From contig JAHLJT010008756.1 of assembly GCA_031308135.1 (NCBI GenBank), forward strand, positions 62,672,317 to 62,736,316: a DNA stretch of 64,000 nt, given 5' to 3'. Shown here piece by piece: positions 46,395 through 60,500 of this stretch. The position numbers and the translations under genes are program-made. The stretch comes from Acheta domesticus. Its lineage: Eukaryota > Arthropoda > Insecta > Orthoptera > Gryllidae. The notes under the pieces are model-generated. The model did no database searches, was not told the DNA's origin, and worked only from the letters and a program-made list of their open reading frames with translations. Positions within the stretch are counted from its first letter, which is position 1. Every line of letters starts with the position of its first letter.

Positions 46395-46615
46395 AGGCAG
46401 GGGCGAATTCAGCCAATCCTTGGGGGGGGCATCGTAATTATAGATTATTGTTAATTAATAAACATTTGTTATATTGTGTATTATTTATGTACCGTAGATA
46501 TGATACTATATAATATTGTTTAAATAATTACATAATTTGAATATAAACAAACATTTAATCAATTTTGCCAAATATAGGAAGGTAAGCAAAAACTCTAGGC
46601 CTGGGGGATCATGCC
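46395..46615. mobile_element. Family M MITE, copy 3
   Basis: GGCAGGGGCGAATTCAGCC..TTGGGGGGGGCAT start, AT core with AATAAACATTTGTTATAT, ATAATTACATAATTTGA and TTTTGCCAAATATAGGAAGG, same orientation as 9303-9562. The right end is G-rich but diverged. Confidence 0.6.
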
Positions 46616-49600
46616 TGCGATATACGATTTCAGGCATTGTATGACTTGGACATTTTTTTTTTAATATGGTAAATTTGAGTCTATGATCATGAGCAATACA
46701 ATGTGGCATATACGAAGTTTCTAAATTCCTAAATGGGAGAGGGAAATTTAAAAATACAATATTGATAATTGCAATTTTTTTGTTAAATGAAACCTGCTCT
46801 AAAAAATCAGCTCTTTAAAAAAGCTCATGAGGAATTTTTTTTACAAATATGAGAAGTTTGGAATAATTGTTTTTGTTTTTTAAATTGCAGATTCAAATTT
46901 CCCACACTTCTTTGCTAGAATCTTTGAGGAGTTATCAAGTTGCATTGCAACAATGGGAATCTATAAATAACTGGTAGGTTGGTAAATTTACATCATTGCA
47001 CTTGACCAGGTTTGTTTGCGCAGTGAATATGGCATCTTTTGTGAATGTGGTCTCTTTCTGAATCTATTTTGTTCTTATCCCATGACTACCTCACAATAAC
47101 AGTTCAGTCTGTTTCATAATATATTGGTTAATAGTTTTGCAACAGTTGACAAACTATGGATAGGAGACGGTGACTCCTCTTTAATAATCACAGTTTGTTT
47201 TCACTCAAATTTATTATCAAATAATCTGTTTGCCATTCTTTTGGGTCTGGGTACTCTTCCCAAGCTTTCGAGAACAACTTACAATTATTACAATAATAAT
47301 GTTTTTAAAAATCATACAAAAGGATTTAATGAAAGTTATACAATTTTACAAGAAAGAAATTTTTAAGGCAAATAATGGCAAAGGCCCTTTTTTGAACTTC
47401 TGAAATAATCTGTGGGAATCCCATTTTGTCATGAATATATAAAAATTTGTTCAATGATATCTCTGGTACACTAATGTATATTTTCCTCTATGGAATTTTT
47501 ATCATCCATTAAAACTTTAAAAAATAAATGTTTTGTAATAAACTGCACTTAATTGCAGTATTTGCAGTAAATGCACTGCAGTAAATTTGCACTTATAACT
47601 AGCTTTATTTTCTGTAATATCATTTAAATTATATGTGAAACAATTGAAATATACTTAAATCCATTTTATATTTATTAAACTTTCATATTAACTCACATCT
47701 TTAAATAATGCATAATGCAGACAACGCATATACTTCTGTACTTGACAGAATGTCCAATTATTTATAAACTGAATCTTTAAGCAGGTTACAGATGTTTCTA
47801 TAGGTGATTTGAAATCCAGGATATTTCTGGAGCATATGTTTCTCACAAAGATTTTGGATTTAATTAAAACTGCTACAAAGGAAATATTACTATATAATAT
47901 AAATAAAGAAGTGACGTCAATGATTATATTTACAGTGGGGTATGGTGTATTGTAATAACACCACTTATACAAGTAGTCTTTGTACTATTATGATTATTTT
48001 TCATTTTGACTTATCAACTACATCCCCTTTAACTTTTCTACATACAATGTAATTCGATTATTTTTCCTAAGTTCAATTTCAGATGAAATTCATTGTATCT
48101 CTTCCCCAAAATTTAACAACTAAATAGTGTTTCCTGATTCACTTAACACAGATCAATCTTTCAAATTCAAACAATTACTTTGTTGAACATTTTATCAACC
48201 AACCCCAATTGTAAACAATGATTCAAACTTACTAGAAACACCACAACTTTAACTAAAACTTCAATGTACAAGTTTTGGTGGGTGGAAAAGGTATGTAGGC
48301 CTTATGTTACAAAAGAAGTTTAAGTAACATAGTAAGTATAGTAAGTAACATTAAGAAATATTAAAAGAGGAAAGCGCTGTGGAAATCCCAAGACTGCTGA
48401 ACAACAGGGAACAATGGGGAAGGAAATTTTCTACTGAGGTCCGACTCTGAATAGATTCAATAATGACAAAACAAACCACAATTAAAATAAATAAATAAAA
48501 AAATAAAATAAAAAGAATATGTCGTCTGTGAGCCTTGATATTCTCCAGTGTATGTTGCTAATTCTGATGAGACAGGCCTACTGCACACGAGCAGAAAACC
48601 TGTCAGAATACTATTTGCCTTTATTTATTTACACTACTGCTGTACAGCAATTATCTTTCAATCACCGGCATGACACACCCTTTTGTTGTGATCGACCTGG
48701 GACCAACCGGGACTGACCCTGGACTGCCCTGGACCGACCTTCTCTTGTCCGCAATAGGCAAGTTCTGGGCAAGATTGCATGGACACGGTGAAAGAAATTT
48801 CTACACCATGACATGACCGTGACCATGTGACCCTGATGTGACCATTGATGAATAGTGTTGTTCTAAGATTGCACTGTGCAAGAGTCATTCGGGTGAATCA
48901 GGAGCAGGAGTGAATCATCCGCAGCATGCAACGAGTAAACAAAGTGCAACACAATTTGCCAGAAAGGGTCAGAAGCGTGGCCAGAAGCAAAGAACAAGAA
49001 ACAATCTACGCTGCTGTTGGTGAGGTTGACGCGAGTTGAGGGCAGTTGACTCGTTGAGGGAGATCAAGTCGTCGTTCATCGGATGTTTACGAGGTATACA
49101 TCATATATACTCTCTGGTATACATAATATTTTCAAGGTTATTTGAATACTTGTAGTGAAACTATTTTTTTTTATATCATTCTTAGCACCATTCTCTGTCT
49201 TGGATACACAGTGAGTAAATTGTCGACGAAAACCGAAAGATTTACTCCATGGTAATTGTGTACCATATCAATTTCATCTTTGTAATGAATCGCAACAGTA
49301 CTGCATTTTTAGACATTTCTGGAAGAGCAATGAGTAGTAGCAAGTGCGTTGGTAGTTTGTTGGTTTTCAAGTACATCTGAGGAAAAAGAAAACAAGTGGT
49401 GTGTGTCATTTTGTGATTACTGTCGAAGGTACTATACCACTGTTCTGAACTAGAAGATGGTACGTGCTTGTGTGACGCATCTTATAAAAAATAGTTTCGG
49501 TGGTTTCGTTGTACAACAGCTTCTCTCTTCCATTACGGCCTTGATGGTGACAATAATTTGACAAGTGGTGAAGCGTCATTGCGTAGGGTGCTGAATGTCC

Positions 49601-49700
49601 TTGCTAAAATATGACTGGTATGTCATTATTCTTGACAACAGTTTGTGTTATTTTGAAACTGGTCTGTGGTTCTTTGTTTGGACATCAGTAGTTCACCTGT
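46616..49700. other. AT-rich intergenic, possible promoter region at the right
   Basis: No gene recognised to about 48.6 kb. 48690-48760 has repeated GGGAC(C/T)GACC-like units. 48.9-49.7 kb is less AT-rich and probably holds the promoter and 5'UTR of the sorting nexin; a donor-like GATG|GTACGT at about 49456 could mark a non-coding first exon. I see no clear TATA box. Confidence 0.35.
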
Positions 49701-49747
49701 AAACATTGCACAGGAATATTTTTGCAGAAAACAATGCTGGGCTCGGA

Positions 49748-52700
49748 ATGAATCAAGATCTCGAAACGTTGGTTGATGACGAACCAGATACACGGTTAGA
49801 ACAAGGAACACTTAGTTTTAACGAATCCCCTGGAGTTCACAGTCAAGCTAGTGCGTACATAAGTAAGTACTGTAATTTGAACGATTTATTACACAGTAGG
49901 ACCTAATTGAAAATCTATCTATAAATCAGTATTAAGTTTAAGATCGTTTTCAAGATAATGTTTGGTTTTTGTTCAGACATACTTATTCATTGAAGATTTG
50001 TTTGATTTAAATTCCAACCTATTATTTTTCTTGTGGATTGTACAATCTATATTTTTTGACTGAGAATAAAATTGGAATACAAAACATTTCGCCTGTACTG
50101 AAACGTTTCCAATTTATATTTTCTTAACAGACAGAAAATGCTGTGAGAATGTTTTGAGAGGAATTTAAGTCAAATATCCTCATTTATGCAGTCTTTTTCT
50201 TGTTTGTGGTTGTTTCACATTAGCCTTTTGTGTTTGAATTTGATAATGCAACTGCCTTTAATTTCTATATTAAATTTCAGTAGCCAGTGCCACTTTCTTT
50301 ATCTTGTTTTTAGGGGCATCCTTTTCAGCTATTGGTTCAGTTGTTGGCCATTGGAACACGTTATTTACTTTTCTTCCATTTCCTTCAATTTTAACTTCTG
50401 TATGTGACAGTTATTTTTTACTATCTAATACACTAGTATGTACAGAGTGTAGATTCCAACCAATAAGTAATACAAAGAAAGTTAGTTAATGCTTCAGAAA
50501 AACAATGTTAACATTTCAAAAGAAATGTGTCTTTTGAGGTCCCTACCTATTACTAATACTAATTCCAGAAACAGTACACATTTTTTTCTTCTTCAAAACA
50601 AATCTTCAATTGATCTGGTCAAGCCCCAGACCCTGAAAATTTTAAAGGAATTATTTCATTATATGCGATATTTCATAAGATGCTTTTTGAGATATAGTTC
50701 TTTTCTGAAATATGATCCCAATTGTTTTTATATTTTTTGCTTGAATAAAAGACAGTGTATTTGTGAATATGATGAAGATGCATCATATTCATTAAAAACT
50801 GAATTTTAAAAAATTGCAAAAATTTAACTATTTCCAATCCTGGCATACATTTTTTATAATGAAACTAACAATTTCTTTCTTAGTGCAGTCTATTCCATTT
50901 TAGATTTATCACTACACAAATCTATGAAGCCTGGCAGTTATTTTAAATATTAACAAAGTTGCATGAGTGTTTTAAATGTTTCTGTACTCTGTGAATACAT
51001 CTTCAAATTTCATAAAAAAAATAACTTTAATAACAGATTTCCTATCAAGATAAGTAAACAAATTAGTTTTGCAGAAATTTTGAAATATTGAAAGTTACTT
51101 TAGTTCTGTACCTCATAAGTTAGTTAGTCGTGAATAAAAGATTTATGTCTTTAATGTCAGTCATAATTTTGCTGGCCTTGTGGCCGAGATCGCTAGAATG
51201 CAGGAACAGAGAAATACTCTATATTGGGTGAAATTACTATTCAGTAATAACAAGTGGTAAGAACTTTGGGTCTTGGTGCGCCAACCTTAAGTTTTGAAGA
51301 CTTACTCTGCCATCATGAAAGAATGGTGGGAAACTGACTTTATTTATTATTGTAGTAAAAATGAGCCATAGTTGTGAATGCCTGAAGAATTTATATGCAT
51401 GCTCACAGCACCAAAACTTTTTTAAGTGCTAAACTTTGGTTATAATTTAACTAAACCTGTAATCCTAGGTGAAACAAAGGAGGGGACCTTCCTTAATCTC
51501 TCACATTTTTTTTCTTTCTAATTTTGCTCAATTTATTCGAGGCATTTAACACATCATAATTTATGTCAAAATATATTTGTATTATGATTCCACATATTTT
51601 AAATTTCAAAATAACATTTTTTTATTGTAAAAAAAGATCATGGGGGTGCCCAAACTGAAAATGACCCCTCCTGCAATGACCCCTTTCTGGGTATGCCCCT
51701 GAGCTACTTGCAGCTGTGAATTTTATATTGATAACCTACAAGCCTTTCAATGGGCAAGACCACATCATACCAAAGAGGAGGAATTGTTTCTGGAAATCTC
51801 AATCATTCTGTTAGAAATGTTATGCATCCTTGTACATAAATTATTTACATGTTAGTCGTAAGAAAATCAAATTACAATCAATTTCAACACTTTCCATTTG
51901 CCCAATTACCATTCAGTCTGTACATCACAAATGCTCCTTGTTACATCCCATGTCCTCAAATAAGGACTGGTAGTGTTTCAACAACAGTAATCTAAAGTCA
52001 GGTAAAATCATTATGTTTTATGAGGCAGAGTGATTTTGAAGAGATATCTCTAGGTGAAATTTCACTTTTTACAAAAAAATAATTTTGGTTGTAATGGATT
52101 AAAAGAAGGTTTTTCAGTTGTTCAATATCCTGATACTAATGCTAATTATGTATTTGCAAATGAAATGTTCTATCAATTGCTATGATTATTATTTTCTACA
52201 TATATCAATCACATACTTATTTTTATTGAAGTTGTCTTTTAAATGTTTCTGTTGTGATTAGTTTTATGTTTTTTTTATTGCCCGTTGTAAAATTGAAAAA
52301 ATTTTGTTGTGTATAAAAGGCATTAGTACTACTGAATTTAAATACCGTGAATACTGAAAGTAGAAAATACTTGAAAACAAAATGCTTAAGTAAAATATGT
52401 AGTGTTTAAGTCTACCGTAATTTAATATTTCTTTCTCAGTCATTCATCTATCTTGTCTTGCATTCTCAAAAAGTATGCTAATGTAAACAATGAGATCTGT
52501 GTTAAAACCATGCATTTTACCAATTAAGAGAAGCAGTATATGTAAAGAAAGTGTATTGTTGCTTAATGTGTTAATTTTTTATTTTTAGGATCTTGGGCAA
52601 AAGTTCCTCGAGGAGTCATGGCGCAAGATGTTATAACTAATAGTAATGGGGTTGATGAAGAAGTGTGTGCCTATCCTATATTAAAATTTGAAGTTGTGTC

Positions 52701-55700
52701 TGCAAGAACTGTTGATTTGGAAAATGAGAAAAAACACGTGGTAAAGTACAAAACGGAACAAAATATTTCTCAACTACTGTGTTGTTGTACAATGTTTCTC
52801 AACTACTGTGTTGATAGAGCAGAAACAGGATGCAATAGGTTTACTATTATTTGATAATTCTAATTAAAACCATCTTATTCTGGGGTGGTGATGAAATTAG
52901 ATGGTTTTAATTATGGACTTGAATCCTATTTATTGATTCAAAACTAAAATTGTTGTGTATTTCAAATTTTTTCCAAATTGTGTTTTGTTTTGATATCATT
53001 CATTCAATGAACAAACAAAATGATCTTTAGCAATTTTTATATCACCATCTGAAAATTTGAAAAATAAAATAGCTTTAAATTATTATAACTATAAAGGAAA
53101 AAGTAGATGACTGATAATTTTGAGAACTTGCATGACTTGTTAACTTGAAGGAAAGCCAATTCTGCTTCGTAACTATGTAATATTCTTTACTATTACAAAA
53201 AAAAATATAAAGGGTCCCTCAAATTAACATATAGGGAGTGGATTTCTATGATTTTGCATATTTTTGCGCATTGCTTCAGGGCATAGCTAAGTGAAATTTC
53301 TTGACATTTAGTTAGAATTGGCTACTATGAAGAGTAATATGTTAGTGCATATTTGACAGATTTTTCCTGTTTGTGCCTATTCATGTAATTATAGGGGGAA
53401 TATTTTGCATATTTTGTTAAAATAGAGACTTACCTCTAAAATGTTTCAACTTTCCAAATCTATTTATTTGTGAGCATTCATTGATTACAAAGAGCTTCTC
53501 ACAGTTTGCAGTTTTTTCTTTTCTATAGACAACATACCCCCACTAAGGCAAATATTTACTTTAATTATTTCTCTCACAAAGTAAGGTAGATTATATTGTG
53601 TTTGCGCCATTATACGCCATATTTTAGGACATAAAATTTCTCTCCTTATTAATATAAATGTAAATTACATTACATTTTAACTTCAATAACTGCTAAAATT
53701 TTATTTTCAGTTTTATAACTTAAATATTAACTATTAAATATTAAACGATACTTTAAATATTTATTAAAATATTACTTAAAGAGATATTGAATGATCTTAT
53801 CCCCATGCATACATTTGGCATTTCCATTAAGGACTCCTCCCCCCCCAAGTTAAAATTAAAAATGAATAAGAAATTATTTTTAATAATAATTATCTACTAT
53901 TATAATCCCCAAATTCGTTTATGTGTGCTTGATATGTAATGCATTGAGGTGATAGAATAATTGAGATTTTCATTGGTGATAAAGTTGTTCATAAGTAAAC
54001 AGGTCATTTAAAGAGAAAGGTATAAATACAAAATAGATTTTTTAACTTGTATTAAATACAAAAATTACAATATTTTCCACTACACAACATTTGATGTGGT
54101 TTCACATTACACATTTGTTGTTGGATTTTTATAGCATGCTTTTGGTATGTGATGGATGTCAGTATTTGTAATGAGAACTCACTGAGTGTGATAAGTAATC
54201 TGCTATTCCAATATCATCTACCAACAGTAACCGATGGATTGAGGACTCTTGTATGGTATTAAAAATATAATTTGGTTACATTAACACCAGTGATTAATGA
54301 TTTATTTTATCATTTTATTTTGTAAAAACAAGATCAATTCAAAACTGTACTGAACACAGTGGAGTGGAGCATTATTTGTGAATTAATTTATGAAAACTTA
54401 GTAATGTTTCATTAATTGTTTTTCTTTTCTTTGAATTGAAGGCTTACACTGTAATGGTTAGAAAGGATGGAGCAGTGCAGGATCCACATCCTGCTGTCAT
54501 AGAAAGACGTTACACGGACTTCTTGGAGCTCTATGAATCTCTGAAGAGAGAGTTTCCAACATTAATGAACAGTTAGTATAAATAATAATAATAATGGTGA
54601 TGTGAACATAATATTGCTGGACGAAATAAGTGAACTTAATAATGAAGCACATTTAGTGCATTTACACTTCCAAGTACTTCAGTAATGTTAAACAGAAATC
54701 ACAGGACAGTGTCAAAAGGAGAGGATTCCTGAAACATCTGTTGGAGTCTATGAAAAATCTTTATAAAGAAATTAATATATAATTAATGTAAAATTGAGAG
54801 GAAACTGTACTGGAGAGATCTATTCTGACAGAGGAGTACGAAAGGCTGTTATGTATCACTGACACCTTTTAATATGCATTTATGACTTGTTTAGAACGTG
54901 AAAGAACCATGCAGATTGACAAATTTATTTTCAAAACACATTTTTACGCTCTTTTAAATGCTAATGATAAAATCCTAATACAGAATAGAATACGTTTTAA
55001 ATTGTCAACAGAAAAAACAAAGCAGTGGCATTTACATGAAACCTATATGTGAGAGTGAAAATAGTTGTAGATTCTCTGTTGTATGCTGTGTGTGTTGTAT
55101 GTTGTGTGCTGTGAAAATAGTTGTAGATAGTCTAAAATAGATTATAGTGCAATTATAGTGCATTTACAGGTTATTAAAAATTTATAATATCATATTTTAG
55201 AAAGATATTTATGTAGAATGAAATCTTAACTAATTGTCAGTCAAGTACATATTACAGTATTAAATATATTTACAAATCAAAAATTGGACCAGATGTTATT
55301 GGTTATGTAAATTCCTCTTCAGAGTAGCAACAATGTATAGAATATTCCTGCCAGTATTTTTTAGTACATTTAGCCTTAACTTTTCATAGTAAAAACATTA
55401 CATTTTAATAATACATTTAAATCAATAGAATGAATGTGTATCTGTTGTTCATTATGTCATTTTCAAGATCAACTACAATAAAATTGTTGGTCTTGGTCAT
55501 TTTGTTTTGTGAATTATAACCATTCTATTGAAAGCAGTTGACATTAGTGTAAGCAAGCATGTAAATGTGAATGCGAATGTGAAGTTATACACGATGCAAG
55601 GATATCCTTGCACATGAGATTATAGTTGAAGTGATCATAGCAAATTTAAATTTGAAGATTGACTGTTTTTTAATGCAATGATTAGTTGGTGTGTATAAAC

Positions 55701-57538
55701 ACAATATTCAGCAATTGTCTGAAACTTGTCCCATTTACGAAAAAAAATTCAGTGATCATAATTATACATAATGTATTATGTATATCCTTTGACTGCTACG
55801 CAGATGTGCCCGCGCCTCCCCTAGGTGCTTAGTCAGTGTGGATTCTTAAGGAGCGCTAATGCGACCCACTTACTGGGAACGGAGAGGCTGTGTTCAGCAC
55901 ATTCTTTTCATCCTCTGTGCTCTGGGCCTGGGACTCGCACTGGGCAAGTTAAAAAGTGTTTGCTGTATAATGTTTCTGTTATTTAGAATTTATTAATTTT
56001 TATTAGCCATATGTAACAAATGCCGAAAGCCTTATCAAAATCAAGGGAAAAATTTGATCGAAATCTAAACAGCATAACCAGAATAAAAGGCACAAGTTAA
56101 TTATGTAAATCCAGGAGCAAGAATGTATGAAATGCAGGAAAGCACTACAAGGAGTAAGGCTATTTACAGAAGGTCGAAGAGAGGATGGCTGGTAGAGGGG
56201 GTACTTAAGAATGCAGAAGTCTAAATTGCACAGCCCTCAGTCTACGCTACAAAAATAAAATCAATTTGGTCTAGTAGCATGCAAATAAAATTCACTCGAC
56301 CCCATGGTGACTAAAGTCCCCGTAGCTCCTGGAGCACAGCAATACCCTAGTGACTACAGTCATGGCATGAACTGCATGTGGTATCTAGTCACCATTAGCA
56401 GTCAAAGGGATAACATGAAACATTTTTAATTTTCTGCATGGTGCATATGAATTACTTCTTTTCTGGGACTTAGTGACAGCTCTTGCTTTTGTGCAGTGTA
56501 ATCACAAGGGTTCAGTAAGTGTATTTTTTAAATCTATTGCTACATTATTATTACTGAATGGAGATGGACCCAGAGTTTTGGGTAAGAGAGACAAATCCAT
56601 TATCAAGGCAGTTGAAATTCACAAGAAACACTCTAAGAGCAATGATATAACCATCTAAAGTGATAATACAAGACTGACAATTTGGCTTTAACTCAGCAAT
56701 GGAGGAATCCGGAACAAGTGTCCTGATGTCATCCCGTATGATGAATAATAAGAGTCTTTGCTAAAGTTGAAGAATTAAAATTTGGGAGTAATCGCTTCGG
56801 TTATTCAAAAGTTTTTGCAGAACAAACCCACTTACCCTCTCACAGCCATCCATTTGTATATATTAAGATTGTTGTGTTCTTTCTTTGTTGATATTAATGT
56901 AAGTTAATGAAAATGTTATAGCTGTTGTTTATGCACTTGTTTTGCAGTTAATTATTTAAATGATATCTTTCTTTCTAGATGTGACTTTTCCGAAGAAGGT
57001 TATTTTGGGAAACTTTGCTCCTGGAGTAATATCAGAACGTAGTGCTGGTTTTGAGGGTCTTTTGGAACATGCAGTCAGAGAACAAAAGCTGCGAGAATCG
57101 TCAAGTCTCACAGAGTTTCTTCAAGGTAGAGAACAACGAGAAGCTCGCAGATGGATGGAGGCTCAACGCTACGATCAGGCTGTGCCTTTGCTGGAAAATT
57201 CTTTCCGATTGCTCAACAAGCTTCACACTGACAGACACCCAGCTGTGATGCTAGCACTCTGTCAGCTGGTAGCTTGCAGTCATGCAGATCCTACCTCGGC
57301 CACACCGGAACGCTTTGCTGATCTTGCTCTTCATAGATTTGAAGCTGTTAGTGATGTGGATCTTTTGCAGTTTTATGTCCCTTTGCTTCAGCTATGTGTA
57401 CGCCTGTGGTGGACTCTGGGACGTGACAAGAGGCCACTTGAGGCTCGGCTTAATGATCTGAAACGCAGAGGTCATAAAGTAGATGGTTGTCCTTCTCTTT
57501 TAGAAGCAGTCATGACCAAAGATAAATTCAATTCTTAA
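49748..57538 (+). CDS. SNX20/21-like: Sorting nexin, SNX20/SNX21 type (PX domain), complete coding region
   Basis: Four coding exons, 49748-49862, 52589-52740, 54442-54571 and 56979-57538 (TAA), join in phase to 319 codons (318 aa); human SNX20 is of similar length. The acidic N-terminus (MNQDLETLVDDEPDTRLEQG) is followed by the PX domain from about residue 70: YPILKFEVVSARTVD, KKHVAYTVMVRKDG, then ERRYTDFLELYESLKREFP with the Arg-Arg-Tyr that contacts phosphoinositide, and FPKKVILGNF closing the fold. The remainder is the TPR-like helical PXB region (ARRWMEAQRYDQAVPLLENS, LCVRLWWTLGRDKRPLEARL). This subfamily binds endosomal phosphoinositides and acts in membrane trafficking. The ATG at 49748 is the first in frame; an upstream ATG at 49734 opens a short out-of-frame uORF. 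Introns of 2.7, 1.7 and 2.4 kb carry repeats. Confidence 0.93.
51171..51215 (+). repeat. tRNA-SINE head fragment in SNX intron 1
   Basis: GGCCTTGTGGCCGAGATCGCTA matches the head of the SINE at 63086 (GGCCTCGTAGCCGAGATTGCTA). Only the head is recognisable. Confidence 0.5.
53225..53650 (-). repeat. Dispersed AT-rich element, inverted copy of 10900-11480 family
   Basis: ATGTTAGTGCATATTTGACAG, CCTGTTTGTGCCTATTCATG, AAATAGAGACTTACCTCTAAAA and GAGCATTCATTGATTACAAAGAGCTT are reverse-complement counterparts of 11300-11450. It lies in intron 2 of the sorting nexin gene. Confidence 0.55.
55793..56412. mobile_element. MITE with TCC(C)TTTGACTGCTA terminal inverted repeats
   Basis: Left end TCCTTTGACTGCTA (55795) and right end TAGCAGTCAAAGGGA (to 56410) are inverted repeats flanked by TA on both sides. 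About 620 bp, GC-richer than the surrounding intron 3 of the sorting nexin, with no transposase frame. The TA duplication suggests a Tc1/mariner-type MITE; a piggyBac-like TTAA is not seen. Confidence 0.65.
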
Positions 57539-60500
57539 AATTATGATTCAAGTATTTCCAGGTGAAATGCAGCTATTGTCTGTGAGAAAGTAGAAATCAT
57601 TACATTCTCATTTTAGTTGGCGAAACGATGTGTTTGTTTGTATTCCAAATTTATCATTTTGAGTTTCATCTTGTCAAATTTGAATTGATGCATATGTATG
57701 AAATTTCAATAGCAGACAAGCTCCTCGCTTTTCAAATTAGTTAATGAAAAGTTGGCTTGAGAGAGAGTGATAAAATGTTAACTGTTCCATGGTGTGTCAT
57801 TCAGTGTTAGTTCCAGTGCTCAAGCAAAGCTACAATATTTTCAAACCATGTGGCTGTAATTGCAAAATTCCCAAAATTGTATGAAAATAGAAACATTAAG
57901 ACAAAAAGCAAGTCTTCCAACTTATAGCCATGTTTAATTATGAGCTCACACATCCTTCACTTGCAGTGATTGAAACACTTGTTTACAATATTATTTTCCT
58001 ATATTGATCTACTTCCACTGATGAGTGTTGGCAGCAAAATGTAAGCATTTTCCCACTAGATTTCCTCACTCAAGTAGCAGTGCCTTGTTATTCTTTTGAG
58101 TGGTTGGTGTTCCTTACCACAGTGTAGGTAACCAATAGTGTGTGTTCTAGAAATCAGTAGACTGCATCTCTAGTCATGGAGTCTTTTACATATCCATCAC
58201 TGCTCAGTATGTACATTTGTAATTGTAAGTGTAAATTGTAATATAAATATGGAATTACTAATGCTTTAGTAATTAGCAGGATAGTATGAGGTAATCCTTT
58301 GCTTTATCCATCACTGTTATTTTAAAAGCTCCATATTGGAAAATATTTACTTTAATTCTTTACTAAATATTTATATCATGCCAAATTTTATTGATAAATG
58401 TGAATTGTTATTAAATGCACAGTTATTAATAATTCACCGTATTTATGAGTGGGAATGAGAATGATGCAAGTAACAATCATTTCTACTTACAAGATCAGTA
58501 TTAAAAAATTGACCAAAGTGAAATTTTCTCTTACTAACTCTTATTATAAAGGAGTTTTGTCCAAACATTTTTACCATAATTTCAAAGAAGAATGAATGGC
58601 AAGAAAAGAGATAAAATGTTTAAGGCATAGAATTCCTTGTGGATTCCAGTTTTTGAATCTCTAACTAGACGTATGTTGTACTGGAAGATGTTTTCAAATA
58701 CAACACAATACAATGTAGACCAGCCAAAATGACAAATTTATAAACTGAATGAAAGCCTTTATTACCCCTCTTTATTACAAGTAGTGAAATGATGAAATTT
58801 TAAAATTTAGGATTGTGAATAATTAGAAAGTATACTGTTTATTGTTGTATTGTAGATACAAATTGAGTAAACTTGTGTTGCAGGATTATATATTTCAGCC
58901 GCAAAAACATCTCAAAAATACTTTTTATGTTTCTAAAGCATGACAATTTTCAGTATTTCATTGCCTAAGTAATAAAAAATAGAAATAAATCTGTGACAAA
59001 ATCATGAAAAGATGCAATGTAGAGTAACGAATGTAATGTGTAAAAAAAAAAAAAATAGTTCCCACGAGTATGAAATTGTGCCATTAAGTCCAGTACCTGC
59101 AGCTCTGAATTTCTTGTTTATATAGAAGAAATCCAGGACATTTATTAATTTGAGTTTTTTACAGCTTCATTTTGGTAAATTTGTCTTGTTAGTTTCTTAT
59201 CATGTTTTTCTTTTTTATTAGAGAAAAAGGTGTGGGGAAAGAGAAACTGCTAATTGATATTCTGTATTAAACAATAAGAATGGCAGAAGTTACAGTATTT
59301 TATCATTTGGTTACATTAAGTTTTCTTTTCCTTTTCTTTCTTTCTTTTTTTACCTAGTTTCTTTCTTTCCACTTTTAGTGATTCTTTATCAATTACATGC
59401 ACAAAACTAGAGGCTTTTGTGTTTCAACAATGTTTTGAAATTTTATGAAATAAATCACATTAGTTCTCATGCAGCAGCATGTAATTAAGGAACGAGAAAT
59501 GTGTTGAATGTTCTCTAGTATTTGGGATACTTAATTTTCCAACATTTCTTTTGAGAACATAACTTCTCTAATATCATTCAGTACATTGTAATGTTTTAAA
59601 ATTCACAAAATCCTGAAAGTTGTGCATTAAATTATAAAACATTTTTCCTTCATTAGGTTGTATGAATTTTGTGACTTCATTTTTGTAATTATTATTTCTT
59701 GGTTGCAGAGCCAGTTAATTGTCTAAAATCAGTATTTAGAATTAGAATTTCTTTTTGAGAGGAGAGATGCTCAAAGTAGATTAAGCAAGTGATCTAAGTT
59801 ATCATTAGTATTAAATCATTTTGGCTTCAGAGCTTGTTTTATATTTTGTCAGATTATTATTTTAATATTTTGTGTAATATGTATATTTTATATTGTCATT
59901 TTTGTGAAAAAACTATATTTACCTAAATATCAAATAAGTAGTATTTTTTCCAGTTTTCTTTCCCATAAAAATTGTGGGTTATTTTATTGTGGAAATGGTT
60001 GGGAGGGAGAGCTGCTAAAGTTTAATACTACTACTTACGATGTGTATACATTATATAATTAATGTAAAGTACTTTTTTAAAATTTTGTTTGTTGTGAACT
60101 AATTTCCTAATGCAAAGACATGGGTTGTTTTATTTTCAGGTACATTTTGGAGAACTAATACCAAGTTATAAAAATAAGTCATATTATGAACATATATTCG
60201 GATAAATACAGTACTTGTTGTAATTAGAAACATTGCTACTTTTCATTGCTTGCTGATTTTAACTGTCTTGTTATAGAATATGAAGTTCAGACTGTCATTT
60301 TAATAGGAAATATTTGCAGTGAAATTAAATTTTAGGTTTCAAAGTCATTTTAGAGTGAAAGAACTGAAATAAAAAATATTCATTAATTTTCCTTATGACA
60401 AGTTAATTTTCTCTTTTATGAGAAAATAAAAGACTGCTTTGGTTTAGCTTTACCTGGCAAGGACCAAAAATTTCTTACTGCAAAGTGCATGAAGTTTTCA

